Below, piece by piece: positions 25,834 to 34,821 of a stretch of 64,000 nt of DNA. Each line of letters begins with the position of its first letter. The first letter of the stretch is position 1. Position numbers and translations under genes: made by a program. The stretch covers positions 62,001 through 126,000 of the forward strand of contig NZ_WING01000003.1 in the NCBI RefSeq assembly GCF_009793335.1, given 5' to 3'. A model generated the notes under the pieces. That model was not told the origin of the DNA, searched no databases, and saw nothing but the letters and a program-made list of their open reading frames with translations. This stretch comes from Actinomadura sp. J1-007 (GTDB lineage: Bacteria; Actinomycetota; Actinomycetes; Streptosporangiales; Streptosporangiaceae).

Positions 25834-27855
25834 TCAGGTGGTGAGGGGCGCGGGGAGGGGCTGGGCATGGACGATGTCGAGGCGTGACACTGCTCGGGTG
25901 AGCACCACGTAGAGGCGGTTGGCGCCGCGCGGCTCTGCGGTGACGATCCCGGCGGGTTCCGCGACGATCACGTGGTCGTACTCCAGGCCCTTCGCGACGC
26001 TCGCGGGGACCAGTGACAGCCGGGCCTCGCCGGCCGGCTCCCCCGGATCGAGCCCTGCCGCGCGGAGCGCCGTTTCGAGCGGCCCGATCGTGTCGTCGGC
26101 GGCGATCACGCCGACCGCGCCGTCGCGCGCGAGGGCGTCACGGGCGGCGGCGACCACTTCCTCTGCGAGGACGGTCGCCTTGCGGTAACTGACTTCGCCG
26201 TCGTCGCGCATGGACCGGCCGGGCGGCACGTCGGCGTCCAGTGCGGAAAGGACCCGGTTGGCCAGGGCGAGGACGGCACCCGGCACCCGGAACCCCTCGG
26301 CCAGGGGAACGATCCGCGCCTTCGGCACGCCCAGGTGCGTGAGCTGTTCGGTCCAGCCGCGCGCGGCCCACGGTGTGGTGCCCTGCGCCAGGTCGCCGAG
26401 GACGGTCATGGACCCGCGCCCGGTTCGCCGGGCGATCACCCGGCACTCCATCGGCGACAGGTCCTGAGCCTCGTCGACGATGACGTGTCCCGCGCCGCGA
26501 TCAGGTTCGATGAGGCCGGCGGCCTCGTCCACGAGCACCGCGTCCGCCGCCGTCCAGCGCGCTGACCTGGCGGAACGGCGACGGTTCCAACGGATCGCCG
26601 CTTGTTCCGCCGTCGTGAGGACGCCGTCCGCCGCTCGCGCGAGCCCTTGCCCGTCGCCGAGCAGAGCCGCGACGAGATCCTCTGGCTTGACGCGTGGCCA
26701 GACCCGATCGAGGAAGGCGCTCACGGGGGCGCTTCGGCCCAGCTTGCGCTGCCACGCCCCGTTCACTGGACGGCCGCGGCGTTCCGCCTGCCGCTGCACA
26801 AGCGCGACGACGCGGGCCCGCACGCGCTCGCGTCCGGTCCCGTAGGGAACCTGTTCGCTGCGAACGTCGGTGACGATCGCACACAGTTCCTCGGTCGAGA
26901 TCCGCCAGCGATAGGCGCCATCCGGTACGACGAGTGTTTCCTCAGGGGCGACCACTCCGGCGTACAGCGCCCGGTGGAGCACGTCCGCCATCCGTGCGTC
27001 GTGCTTGACGAGCGCCGCGGCCTCCGTGTCCTCGGCTCGGACGGGTGTGCGCGAGAGGAGCCCGTTCAGGGTGGTCTGTTCCACGTCTGTCTCGCCGAGA
27101 GCCGGGAGAACGGCGGCGATGTAGCGCAGGAACGCCGGGTTGGGCCCGACGATGAGCACACCGCTGCGTTCCAGCCGCTTGCGGTGGTTGTAGAGGAGGA
27201 ACGCGGCGCGGTGCAGACCGACGGCGGTCTTGCCCGTGCCCGGCGCGCCCTGGATGCAGATCGACTCATCGAGGTCCGCTCGGACGAGTTCGTCCTGCTC
27301 CGGCTGGATCGTGGCGACGATGTCGCGCATCGGCCCCTGCCGAGGACGCGCGACCTCCGCGTGCACGATGCCGCTGCGCCGATGATGCTCGCCGCCGTCG
27401 AGCCGTTCGTCCTCGAACCCGGTGAGCACCGCAGGACCGCTGAGGTCCCAGCCGAACCTGCGACGCAGCGCCACACCCTGCGGCTCCCCCGGGCTCGCCT
27501 GGTAGAACGCCCTCGCCACCGGCGCACGCCAGTCGAGGACGAGCGGCGGACGCTCCGGACCGCCCGGAACGTGCCGCCGCCCGATGTAGTACCGGCGGCC
27601 TGCATGGCCCGCGTCACCGGTGGCGGCGTCTGGGCTGAAGTCGAGCCGTCCGAAGAAGGGCGGCCCGTCCGGCTCCTCCGCGAGCCGTTTGAGGTTGCTC
27701 TTCAGCAGACGGCCCAGGGATTCGAGCGCGTACCGGTCCGCGCCCGCCCCTTGGCCGATCTCTACCTGGTGACGGGCCGCTTCCACCATGCGTTCGAGCC
27801 CGTCGCGTGCGGCGGCTGCATGCGCGCGCTCCGCCTCCAGCCCGTCGTCGGTCAC
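25834..27855 (-). CDS. helR: HelD/HelR-like RNA polymerase recycling ATPase (UvrD-family helicase)
   Basis: 673 residues. An N-terminal coiled region (about residues 1-45) precedes the SF1 motor: Walker A CIQGAPGTGKTAVGLHRAAFLLY, motif II HVIVDEAQDLSPME, motif III GDLAQGTTPWAARGW, PLAEGFRVP, and ASVAKGLEYDHVIVAEP with YVVLTRAV near the end. This is the HelD family, which removes stalled RNA polymerase from DNA; actinomycete HelR members confer rifampicin tolerance. AGGAGG lies five bases before the GTG start. It is divergent from a TetR gene across a gap with symmetric repeats. The symbol is by family; HelR rather than generic HelD is an inference. Confidence 0.78.
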   Translation of the reverse strand: MTDDGLEAERAHAAAARDGLERMVEAARHQVEIGQGAGADRYALESLGRLLKSNLKRLAEEPDGPPFFGRLDFSPDAATGDAGHAGRRYYIGRRHVPGGPERPPLVLDWRAPVARAFYQASPGEPQGVALRRRFGWDLSGPAVLTGFEDERLDGGEHHRRSGIVHAEVARPRQGPMRDIVATIQPEQDELVRADLDESICIQGAPGTGKTAVGLHRAAFLLYNHRKRLERSGVLIVGPNPAFLRYIAAVLPALGETDVEQTTLNGLLSRTPVRAEDTEAAALVKHDARMADVLHRALYAGVVAPEETLVVPDGAYRWRISTEELCAIVTDVRSEQVPYGTGRERVRARVVALVQRQAERRGRPVNGAWQRKLGRSAPVSAFLDRVWPRVKPEDLVAALLGDGQGLARAADGVLTTAEQAAIRWNRRRSARSARWTAADAVLVDEAAGLIEPDRGAGHVIVDEAQDLSPMECRVIARRTGRGSMTVLGDLAQGTTPWAARGWTEQLTHLGVPKARIVPLAEGFRVPGAVLALANRVLSALDADVPPGRSMRDDGEVSYRKATVLAEEVVAAARDALARDGAVGVIAADDTIGPLETALRAAGLDPGEPAGEARLSLVPASVAKGLEYDHVIVAEPAGIVTAEPRGANRLYVVLTRAVSRLDIVHAQPLPAPLTT

Positions 27856-27881
27856 TGAAGCCTCCTGGTTCGAGGTTGCTT

Positions 27882-27924
27882 AACTCGGTCAATGTATATA
27901 CTGAGTCAAATAGCTTACCGAGTT
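27882..27924. promoter_or_regulatory. Operator and promoter region between helR-like gene and tetR
   Basis: AACTCGGT (27882-27889) and ACCGAGTT (27917-27924) are perfect inverted repeats. A third copy, ACTGAGT (27900-27906), differs by one base. AT-rich TGTATATACT lies between and could be a -10 region for the rightward gene. The repeats are placed to let the divergent TetR control both genes. Confidence 0.55.
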
Positions 27925-27946
27925 TCAAGACTGCTAAGTTGGGCGC

Positions 27947-28600
27947 ATGACGGGCGAGCCGGGGCTGCGCGAGCGCAAGCGGATGCGTACTCATCAGGCG
28001 ATCTCGGACGCGGCGATCGCGCTCTTCCTGGAACGCGGTTTCGAACGGGTGCCCGTGGCGGACATCGCCGCGGCCGCCGAGGTCTCCAAGCCGACGCTGT
28101 TCAAGTACTTCGCCACCAAGGAGGATCTGGTCCTGCACCGGATCACCGACCACCGGGGCGAGTACGCCAGGGTCGTCCGGGCCGCGCCCGCCGACCCGCC
28201 GCTGGTGGCCCTGCGCCGCCACTTCACCGACGGCCTCGCGCGGCGCGATGCCGTCACCGGGCTCAACGACCACCCTCAGGTGCTCGGCTACCACCGGATG
28301 GTCTTCTCCACGCCGAGCCTGCTGGCCCGCCTGTCCCAGCACGCCGACGCCGAGCAGGAGGCCCTGGCCGCCGCTCTCCCCGAACATCCCGGCGCCGACC
28401 TCGACGACCTGACCGCCAGGCTGGCCGCAGCCCAGATCGTCGCGGTGATCCGCGTCCTGGCGCGCGACAACTGGCGGCGGCTGGACGAGGGACTGAGCGC
28501 CGACGCCGCCCACCCCGCCGCGCTGGCCGCCGCCCACCGTGCCTTCGACATCCTGGACGCCACCTGGGCCGCAGCGGTTGATCCACCTGGGACGGCGTAA
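27947..28600 (+). CDS. TetR family regulator
   Basis: 217 residues. The DNA-binding domain reads RTHQAISDAAIALFLERGFERVPVADIAAAAEVSKPTLFKYFATKEDL. The C-terminal ligand domain follows to AFDILDATWAAAV, resembling the MftR/TetR_C_17-like group. It is divergent from the HelR-like gene, with shared inverted repeats, so it is the probable local repressor of that gene. No strong ribosome site before ATG. Confidence 0.85.
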   Translation: MTGEPGLRERKRMRTHQAISDAAIALFLERGFERVPVADIAAAAEVSKPTLFKYFATKEDLVLHRITDHRGEYARVVRAAPADPPLVALRRHFTDGLARRDAVTGLNDHPQVLGYHRMVFSTPSLLARLSQHADAEQEALAAALPEHPGADLDDLTARLAAAQIVAVIRVLARDNWRRLDEGLSADAAHPAALAAAHRAFDILDATWAAAVDPPGTA

Positions 28601-28809
28601 ACCGCGACGCCACGGGCCCAACCGGGACGCCCCCGTTCGCTCCGACTTCTTCTCCGAATTCGGAGGCTGGCAGGAGTCGGTGGCGCTAAGAGCGACCTTG
28701 GGAAAGGTGTTCCGTTAAGGGCTCGCGTCAGAGCGCTCGGACCAGGGCACTTGCGGTGGAACGGCTGGACTGTGCAGCATCATCCGCAAGCGACGACGGG
28801 GTGGCCGCC

Positions 28810-29256
28810 ATGCCTCTTGAGGGCGAGTACGGGCCGAGTCCGGCTCAGTGGATACGCGAACAGGTCGAGCTGTACGAGAGTTCCGGCGGCACGCGGGGAA
28901 CGACGCTTTGGGACACGGGCCTTCCCGTCGTCATTCTCACGACGCGCGGTGCGCGGAGCGGCAGGATTCGTAAGATTCCGCTGATGCGCGTGGAGTACGA
29001 GGGACGGTATGCGGCCGTGGCGTCGAAGGGCGGCTTTCCGCGTCATCCGGACTGGTATTTCAACGTCAGGTCCGACCCGCACGTGGAACTCCAGGACGGT
29101 GCCGTACGCCAGGACATGACGGCCCGTGAGGTATCCGGGGACGAAAGGGCCGAGTGGTGGGAGCGCGCGGTCGCCGCGTATCCGGCGTACGCGGAATACC
29201 AGGAGGCGACCGACCGCCTGATCCCCGTCTTCGTGCTGGAGCCGTGCGCGCGGTAG
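28810..29256 (+). CDS. F420-dependent nitroreductase-family (Ddn-like) oxidoreductase
   Basis: 148 residues of the deazaflavin-dependent nitroreductase family. It contains PVVILTTRGARSGRIRKIPLMRVEYEGRYAAVASKGG and HPDWYFNVRSDPHVELQDG, the family core that forms the split-barrel for F420, ending YQEATDRLIPVFVLEP. Such enzymes reduce quinones or nitro-compounds with F420H2. I started at MPLEGEYG; longer readings are unlike the family. Confidence 0.85.
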   Translation: MPLEGEYGPSPAQWIREQVELYESSGGTRGTTLWDTGLPVVILTTRGARSGRIRKIPLMRVEYEGRYAAVASKGGFPRHPDWYFNVRSDPHVELQDGAVRQDMTAREVSGDERAEWWERAVAAYPAYAEYQEATDRLIPVFVLEPCAR

Positions 29257-29297
29257 GGCCGGTGGCGGAGAGGATGTTCCGTGCCCTGGTGGGGGCT

Positions 29298-29678
29298 TCA
29301 GTCGGTATGGGCTAGCGGCTCGGAGGCGGCGTCCAGTGCATCGAGTACTGCGTCGCCGTTCGCCATCGCCCACTCGGTCAGCATGTGGATCGGGTCGATC
29401 AGCGTCTCCCCGAGCGGGGTGAGTTCGTACTCGACGCGGGGCGGCGCCTCGGCGTAGGCGTGGCGGCGGACGAGTCCGTGCGCCTCAAGCCGTCGGAGCG
29501 TCTGGGTGAGCATCTTGCGGGAGATGCCGCCGATCAACTCGATCAGTTCGCCGTGGCGCACCGGGCCCTTGCTGAGGCCGTAGAGCACGACCACCGTCCA
29601 CTTCTCGGCGATCAACTCGACCGCCAGACGCCCCGGGCAGTCGGCGAGAAAGGGGTCCCCCGGACCGAAACCGCTCAT
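29298..29678 (-). CDS. HxlR family transcriptional regulator
   Basis: 126 residues of the winged-helix HxlR/MarR-like family: the characteristic Cys in LADCPGRLAVELIAEKWTVVVLYGLSKGPVRHGELIELIGGISRKMLTQTLRRLEAHGLV, then the wing RVEYELTPLGETL. HxlR proteins with a single N-terminal Cys commonly sense quinones or electrophiles. It is divergent from a quinone oxidoreductase gene, a common pairing (YodB/QorR-type), so it probably represses that gene. Confidence 0.88.
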   Translation of the reverse strand: MSGFGPGDPFLADCPGRLAVELIAEKWTVVVLYGLSKGPVRHGELIELIGGISRKMLTQTLRRLEAHGLVRRHAYAEAPPRVEYELTPLGETLIDPIHMLTEWAMANGDAVLDALDAASEPLAHTD

Positions 29679-29689
29679 GACGCCAAGGT

Positions 29690-29716
29690 ACCTCCGGGTT
29701 CCTATCGGAAAAATAG
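29690..29716. promoter_or_regulatory. Candidate HxlR operator
   Basis: The 72-base divergent gap holds the palindrome AGGTACCT and, nearby, CTAT-CGGAAAA-ATAG (29702-29716). HxlR/QorR sites are AT-rich palindromes of this kind. Assignment is by position only. Confidence 0.35.
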
Positions 29717-29750
29717 CCTGGTCCTCTCCCCCATCAGAACCAGGAGAGTC

Positions 29751-30677
29751 ATGCGAATCATCACCCAGCAGACGGTCGGCGGTCCCGAGGTGCTCACCAT
29801 CGCGGACGCGCCCGAGCCCCGGCCGCTCCCGACCGAGGTCCTGGTACGCGTCAAGGCGATCGGGCTGAACCCGCTGGAGGCGCGCCTGCGCGCCGGCGAG
29901 TTCCCGCTGATCGGCCGGCCGCCGTTCGTCCTCGGTTGGGACATCAGCGGCGTGGTCGAGGCGCCGCAGACGTGGCGGTTCAGGGCCGGCGACGAGGTGT
30001 TCGGGATGCCGCTGTTCCCCCGGGCGGCGAACGCGTACGCCGAGGTCGTGTCGGCGCCGGCGCTGCACCTGGCACGCAAGCCCGCGTCGCTCTCGCACGC
30101 CGAGGCGGCGGCGCTGCCGGTCGTCGGGCTGACGGCGTGGCAGGGCCTGGTCGACCTCGGCGGCGTGTCCAAGGGCGACCGTGTGCTGGTCCACGGCGGT
30201 GGCGGCGGGGTCGGCCACGTCGCGATCCAGCTCGCGAAAGCGCTCGGTGCGTACGTGATCGCGACCGCCGGCGGGAGCAAGCGCGAGTTCGTTGAGGGGC
30301 TCGGCGCCGACGAGGTGATCGATTACACGGCGGTCGACTTCAGCGAGGCGGTCCGCGACATCGACGTCGTGCTCGACACGCTCGGCGGCGGCACCGTCGA
30401 ACGGTCGCTCGGAGTGCTACGCCCAGGCGGCCACCTGGTGACGGCGGTCGCCGAGGGAGACTCCGAGCTCATCGCCAAGTACGAGGCGGCCGGTATGCGT
30501 TTCAGCGGCATCGCGGTCGACCCCGATCCCGTCGCCCTGCGAGGTCTCGTCGAACTCGTCGAAAAGGGCAAGCTCCAAGTCCACGTGCAGGAAACGTTCC
30601 CGTTCGACCGTGTCGCCGACGCGCACCGGATGCTGGACGCCGGCCACCTCCAGGGCAAACTCGTCCTCACCGTCTGA
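29751..30677 (+). CDS. NADP-dependent quinone oxidoreductase (zinc-independent MDR)
   Basis: 308 residues. GroES-like N-terminus (VGGPEVLTIADAPEPRP, LGWDISGVVEA) and the Rossmann motif VLVHGGGGGVGHVAIQLAKALG, then IDVVLDTLGGGTVERSLGVL and the family ending AHRMLDAGHLQGKLVLTV. It lacks the catalytic zinc ligands, as in QOR. AGGAGAG lies before ATG. Divergent HxlR suggests induction by quinones. It is the same family as the truncated gene at the left edge of the window. Confidence 0.88.
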   Translation: MRIITQQTVGGPEVLTIADAPEPRPLPTEVLVRVKAIGLNPLEARLRAGEFPLIGRPPFVLGWDISGVVEAPQTWRFRAGDEVFGMPLFPRAANAYAEVVSAPALHLARKPASLSHAEAAALPVVGLTAWQGLVDLGGVSKGDRVLVHGGGGGVGHVAIQLAKALGAYVIATAGGSKREFVEGLGADEVIDYTAVDFSEAVRDIDVVLDTLGGGTVERSLGVLRPGGHLVTAVAEGDSELIAKYEAAGMRFSGIAVDPDPVALRGLVELVEKGKLQVHVQETFPFDRVADAHRMLDAGHLQGKLVLTV

Positions 30678-30860
30678 TCCCATCGTGGAGCCCGAGTGAG
30701 CGAGGCCCTCACCGACGAACGGCCGGTAGCCGCCGACTGGGTCGTCCCGGCGAGAGTCGTCCCCCGGGGAGACAGCGGACGTTAGTCAGCGGTAGCTGCT
30801 GACCCGGATATGGCCCGGCAGTGGATGCACTTTCGTGCGCGAACCCATGGAAACTGCGCG

Positions 30861-32242
30861 CTATGCAGGTTCTGCTGTGTCCGCTGGTTCGGGACGGTCG
30901 GAGCGGGTTATGACGGAACGGGTCATGGCCCTCGCGCTGCCGAGGTAGGCGGCGGGGTCGCACAGCTCGCGTATCCGCTGTTCACCGAGGCTCGCGACGA
31001 TGTCCCGGTGCTCCAGCAGCGCATCGACGAGCGGGGTCGAGTTCTCCGCGGCCTGGGCGCATACCGCGTAGACGAGGTGATGGGCGCGCTGACGGCCGAG
31101 TTGAGGCGCGAGGGCCATCATGACGGCCTCGGCCATGATGAGCCCTCCCGTCGCGTCGACGTTGGAACGCATGCGCCCGGTGTCGATCCGCAGGCCGGAC
31201 ACGGCGTGCACGGCTTGGGCGAGAGAAGAGGACAGGAGGAGGAACGTCTCCGGGACGACGGCCCATTCGATGTGCCAGGGGCCCGTGGCGCGCTCGAAGT
31301 CCTGGAGCGCCGCGTCCAGCATGGCCGAGGACCTTTCCCGGAGAAGCCCGGCAGCGGCGATCATGAGCTCGCTGGAGATGGGGTTGCGCTTCTGGGGCAT
31401 GGTGGAGCTGGCGCCCCGCCCGGGGGCGTAGGGCTCCGCCGCCTCCGCGATCTCGGTCGAGCACATGAGGGCGAGGTCCGTGCCGATCTTGCCGACGGAC
31501 GCGCCGATCGCGGCGAGGAGTCCGACGATCGAGGCGAGGCCGTCGCGTGCGACGTGCCAGGTGATCTCCGGATCCCGCAGGCCCAGCTCCGCGGCGAGCT
31601 CGGCGCGCACGCGCAGCCCCTCGGGGCCGGGACCGAGGGAGGCCAGGGTGCCGGCGGCGCCGCCGAACTGCACCATGAGGTCGCGTCGTCGCACCTCGGC
31701 GAGGCGTTCGGCGTGCCGGTCCAGCGCGGAGAGCCAGACCGCGGCACGGTAGCCGAAGGTGATGGGCAGGGCGTGCTGGAGGTGGGTCCGTCCGGCGGTG
31801 ACGGTGTCGATGTGCGCGGCGGCCAGCCGGCGCAGCCGTTCGCGGAGTTCGTCGAGTGCGTCGCTGATCAGGGACAGTCCGTCGGCGCACTGCACCATGG
31901 TCGCCGTGTCCATGATGTCCTGGGTGGTGGCGCCCCAGTGCAGGTATCCGCCGTCGTCGCCGCACTGCTCGGAGAGCTGGGTGACGAGGGGAAGGATCGG
32001 GTATCCGACGTTGTCGGCCTCGCGGCGCAGCCGTTCACGGTCGAGCCGCTGGGGGTCGCAGGCCGCGGCGATGGCGTCCGCGGCGCTTCGGGGATGACTC
32101 CGACGCGGGCCTGTGCCCGCGCCAGGGCCACCTCGACGCGGGTCACCGTCTCCAGGTACGTGTCATCGCTGAAGACGGCCCGCATCCGGGGCGTTCCGAA
32201 CATGTCGCGGAACAGCGCGGAGTCGAAGACGGTGCTGCTCAT
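30861..32242 (-). pseudogene. Fumarate-lyase superfamily enzyme (3-carboxy-cis,cis-muconate cycloisomerase-like), single frameshift
   Basis: The N-terminus, SSTVFDSALFRDMFGTPRMR to QARVGVIPEA, is in one frame. After a break near 32090 it continues in the next frame as AADAIAAACDPQRLDRERL, GYPILPLVTQLS and HWGATTQDIMDT to the end. The superfamily signature GASSTMPQKRNPISSE is present, as is the TAGRTHLQHALPITFG motif. One lost base explains the break. The closest family is PcaB-like; adenylosuccinate- or nitrosuccinate-type lyases are alternatives. Its ATG overlaps the stop of the upstream aldehyde dehydrogenase (ATGA). Confidence 0.75.
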
Positions 32243-33762
32243 CGGCTGTGCTCCGGTTCCGCGCGGTCCTCGGCGGCGCCGGTCCCCCGCGTGGTAGGCG
32301 CCATGTCGATGGCGAGGTACTTCTGCTCCAGGTACTCGTCGATGCCGGTGTTGCCGCCTTCCCGGCCGATGCCGGACTGCTTCATGCCGCCGAACGGGGC
32401 GCTGGGATCGGACACGTAGCCGCGGTTGAGGCCGACCATGCCGGTCTCCAGCCGCTCGCTCATGCGCAGGGCCCGGTTCACGTCCCGGGTGTAGAGGTAG
32501 CCGACGAGGCCGAACTCGGTGTCGTTGGCCGCGCGGAGCGCCTCGTCCTCGGTGGTGAAGGTCTGGATCGCCGCGACCGGGCCGAAGATCTCCTCGCGGG
32601 TGATCCGCGTGTCGGAGGGGACGCCGGTGAGCACGGTGGGGGGATAGAAGTAGCCGGGGCCGTCCGGCAGCACCGCTCCCGTCCGCACCCGGGCGCCGGC
32701 GGCGATCGCGTCGCCGACCAGGCCGGCGACGCGGCGGCGCTGGCGCTCGTCGATCAGCGGTCCGAGGTCGGTGGCCGGGTCGGTGCCCGGACCGAGGGTG
32801 AGCGCCTCCATGCGCGCGGTCAGCCTCCGGGTGAACTCCTCGGCGACACCGGCGTGGACGTGGAAGCGGTTGGCGGCGATGCACGCCTCTCCGATGTTGC
32901 GCAGCTTGGCGGTCATCGCGCCGTCGACCGCGGCATCGAGGTCGGCGTCCTCGCACACGATGAACGGTGCGTTGCCGCCGAGCTCCATCGAGGTGCGCAG
33001 CACGGTGCCGGCCGCCTGCGCGAGCAGGAGGCGCCCGACGGGGGTGGATCCGGTGAAGGACAGTTTGCGCAGCCTGCCGTCCCGGAGGAGAGGTTCGGTG
33101 ACCGCGGCGGCCCGGGTGGTGGGGACGACGTTGAGCACACCGTCGGGCAGGCCGGCCTCGGCGAGCACGCCGGCGAGCGCCGCCGTCGTGAGCGGCGTCT
33201 GCGGGGCGGGCTTGACGACCATGGTGCAGCCGGCCGCCACGGCAGGCCCGATCTTGCGGGCCGGCATCGCCAGCGGCGCGTTCCACGGGGTGATCAGCAG
33301 GCAGGGCCCCACCGGCTGGCGGGTGACCAGGACGCGGGCGGTGCCGTCCTCGCTGACCTTCCAGGTGCCGTCGATCCGCACCGCCTCCTCGCCGAACCAG
33401 CGCAGGTAGCCGGCGCCGTAGCGGACCTCCGCCCGGGACTCGTCCAGGGACTTGCCCATCTCCGCGGTGATCAGCAGCGCGAACTCCTCGACGCGCTCCA
33501 GCAGGAGGTCGTGGGCGCGGCGCAGGATCTCGGCCCGGCGACGGGGAGGGACCGCCGCCCACTCGGCCTGGGCCGCGTGCGCGGCGTCGAGGGCGGCCGC
33601 CGCGTCGGCCGGCGTGGCGTCGGCCACCTCGCACAGCGGCCGGCCCGTGGCCGGATCGTGCACCGCGAACGTGGCGTCGTCCGCCGCGGGCCGCCACCGA
33701 CCGGCGATGAGCAGCCCCTTCTCCACACGGCCGATGACGTCGTCCGGCGTGATCGTCTTCAT
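32239..33762 (-). CDS. NAD(P)-dependent aldehyde dehydrogenase (succinate-semialdehyde dehydrogenase-like)
   Basis: 507 residues. The fold motifs are NAPLAMPARKIGPAVAAGCTMVVKPAP (cofactor lysine), SFTGSTPVGRLLLAQAA, the ELGGNAPFIV glutamate motif and the catalytic Cys in NIGEACIAANRF, then EEIFGPVAAIQ and the PFGGMKQSGIGREGG C-terminal motif. The family is GabD-type, oxidising succinate semialdehyde or a similar omega-acid aldehyde. Co-transcribed and coupled with a fumarate-lyase-like gene, so the two probably serve one dicarboxylate or aromatic degradation branch. Confidence 0.85.
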   Translation of the reverse strand: MKTITPDDVIGRVEKGLLIAGRWRPAADDATFAVHDPATGRPLCEVADATPADAAAALDAAHAAQAEWAAVPPRRRAEILRRAHDLLLERVEEFALLITAEMGKSLDESRAEVRYGAGYLRWFGEEAVRIDGTWKVSEDGTARVLVTRQPVGPCLLITPWNAPLAMPARKIGPAVAAGCTMVVKPAPQTPLTTAALAGVLAEAGLPDGVLNVVPTTRAAAVTEPLLRDGRLRKLSFTGSTPVGRLLLAQAAGTVLRTSMELGGNAPFIVCEDADLDAAVDGAMTAKLRNIGEACIAANRFHVHAGVAEEFTRRLTARMEALTLGPGTDPATDLGPLIDERQRRRVAGLVGDAIAAGARVRTGAVLPDGPGYFYPPTVLTGVPSDTRITREEIFGPVAAIQTFTTEDEALRAANDTEFGLVGYLYTRDVNRALRMSERLETGMVGLNRGYVSDPSAPFGGMKQSGIGREGGNTGIDEYLEQKYLAIDMAPTTRGTGAAEDRAEPEHSR

Positions 33763-33868
33763 GGAACCCTTCCTTCTGCGGTGCGCCGTCTGGCTGGTTC
33801 ACCGGTGGCGCACGAAGGGCGGACCTCGTACGGGTGAACGGACCGCCCTTCGTGCGCCGCGTGGTGCG

Positions 33869-34567
33869 TCAGCGCAGCGCGGCGATCATGTCCTCGGCCA
33901 GTCGGGCGCTGGAGGCGGGGTTCTGGCCGGTGAAGAGGTTGCCGTCGATGATGTTGTGCTGCTGGTAGGCCGCCCCTTCGACGTGGACCCCGCCCAGTTC
34001 CCGCAGGCGGGAGGCGAGCAGCCACGGAGCGCCCTCGGCCGTGCCGAACATCCGCTCCTCCTCGTCGGTGAACGCCGTCATCCTGCGGCCGGCGAAGAGC
34101 CAGCCGCCGTCCTCGTCCCTGGCGCTCAGCAGCGCGGCCGGCCCGTGGCAGACCGCGCCGATGGGCTTGCCGTCCTTGTCCGCCTTCGCCAGCAGACGGC
34201 CCAGGTCGGCGTCCTGGAAGAGGTCGACGACCGGGCCGTGGCCGCCGGGCAGCACCACCGCGGCGTAGTCGTCGATGTCGATCTCGTCGAGCTTCAGCAG
34301 CGGGCCGAACTCCTTCAGCGCGTTCTGGGCGTGCGCCACGTGGCGACCGCACTCCTCCCCCGCGACCTCCGGGTCGGCGCTGTGCTCGTCCAGCGGCTGA
34401 AGCACTCCGCCCGGAGAAGCGAAGTCGACCGTGTAATCGGCCTCCACGAACTTCTCGTGCGGAGCGGCCAGTTCCTCCGCCCAGTAACCCGTCGGGTACT
34501 TCGATCCGTCGGTGCGCTCCCACACGTCGGCAGCCGACATGACGATTAGAACCTTGCCCTTACTCAT
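33869..34567 (-). CDS. DJ-1/PfpI glutamine-amidotransferase-like protein (Hsp31-type)
   Basis: 232 residues. KVLIVMSAADVWERTDGSKYPTGYWAEELAAPH at the N-terminus, VVLPGGHGPVVDLF, and the nucleophile elbow IGAVCHGPAALL identify the Hsp31/YajL-type DJ-1 group, in which the Cys and Glu pair can hydrolyse glyoxals or repair glycated amines. AAGGA lies eight bases before ATG. It is a single gene downstream of nothing obvious; the aldehyde dehydrogenase gene lies just beyond it in the same direction and may be co-transcribed. Confidence 0.85.
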   Translation of the reverse strand: MSKGKVLIVMSAADVWERTDGSKYPTGYWAEELAAPHEKFVEADYTVDFASPGGVLQPLDEHSADPEVAGEECGRHVAHAQNALKEFGPLLKLDEIDIDDYAAVVLPGGHGPVVDLFQDADLGRLLAKADKDGKPIGAVCHGPAALLSARDEDGGWLFAGRRMTAFTDEEERMFGTAEGAPWLLASRLRELGGVHVEGAAYQQHNIIDGNLFTGQNPASSARLAEDMIAALR

Positions 34568-34821
34568 ACGAGTTCCTTCCCCATGGAAAACCGTCCGGAG
34601 CAAGCGGCGGCTTACTCCGGGAAAACCGTTGGTCCGGCATTACGCGATTGCGGCAGAGGACATAAGCGCGCCCCTGTCACTCGCCCTGAGGCCGTACATC
34701 CAGCATGGCTCTCCCCCGGCCCTCACGGACGCCCCTAGCAGGCCCTACGCGACAGCGGACGCGGAAGACTAGGACTGAGAGAGCCACGCGGGAATCACCC
34801 ACGTCCGCGATACTGCTTGGC

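Noticed and set aside
29385..29750. Oxidoreductase extended upstream by 120 residues
   Set aside because: That part lies opposite the HxlR gene; AGGAGAG before the later ATG and family length fix the start.
30810..32297. 495-codon plus-strand frame opposite the fumarate lyase
   Set aside because: Composition is Gly/Arg/Val-rich without a domain, while the minus strand carries the SSTMPQKRNP signature.
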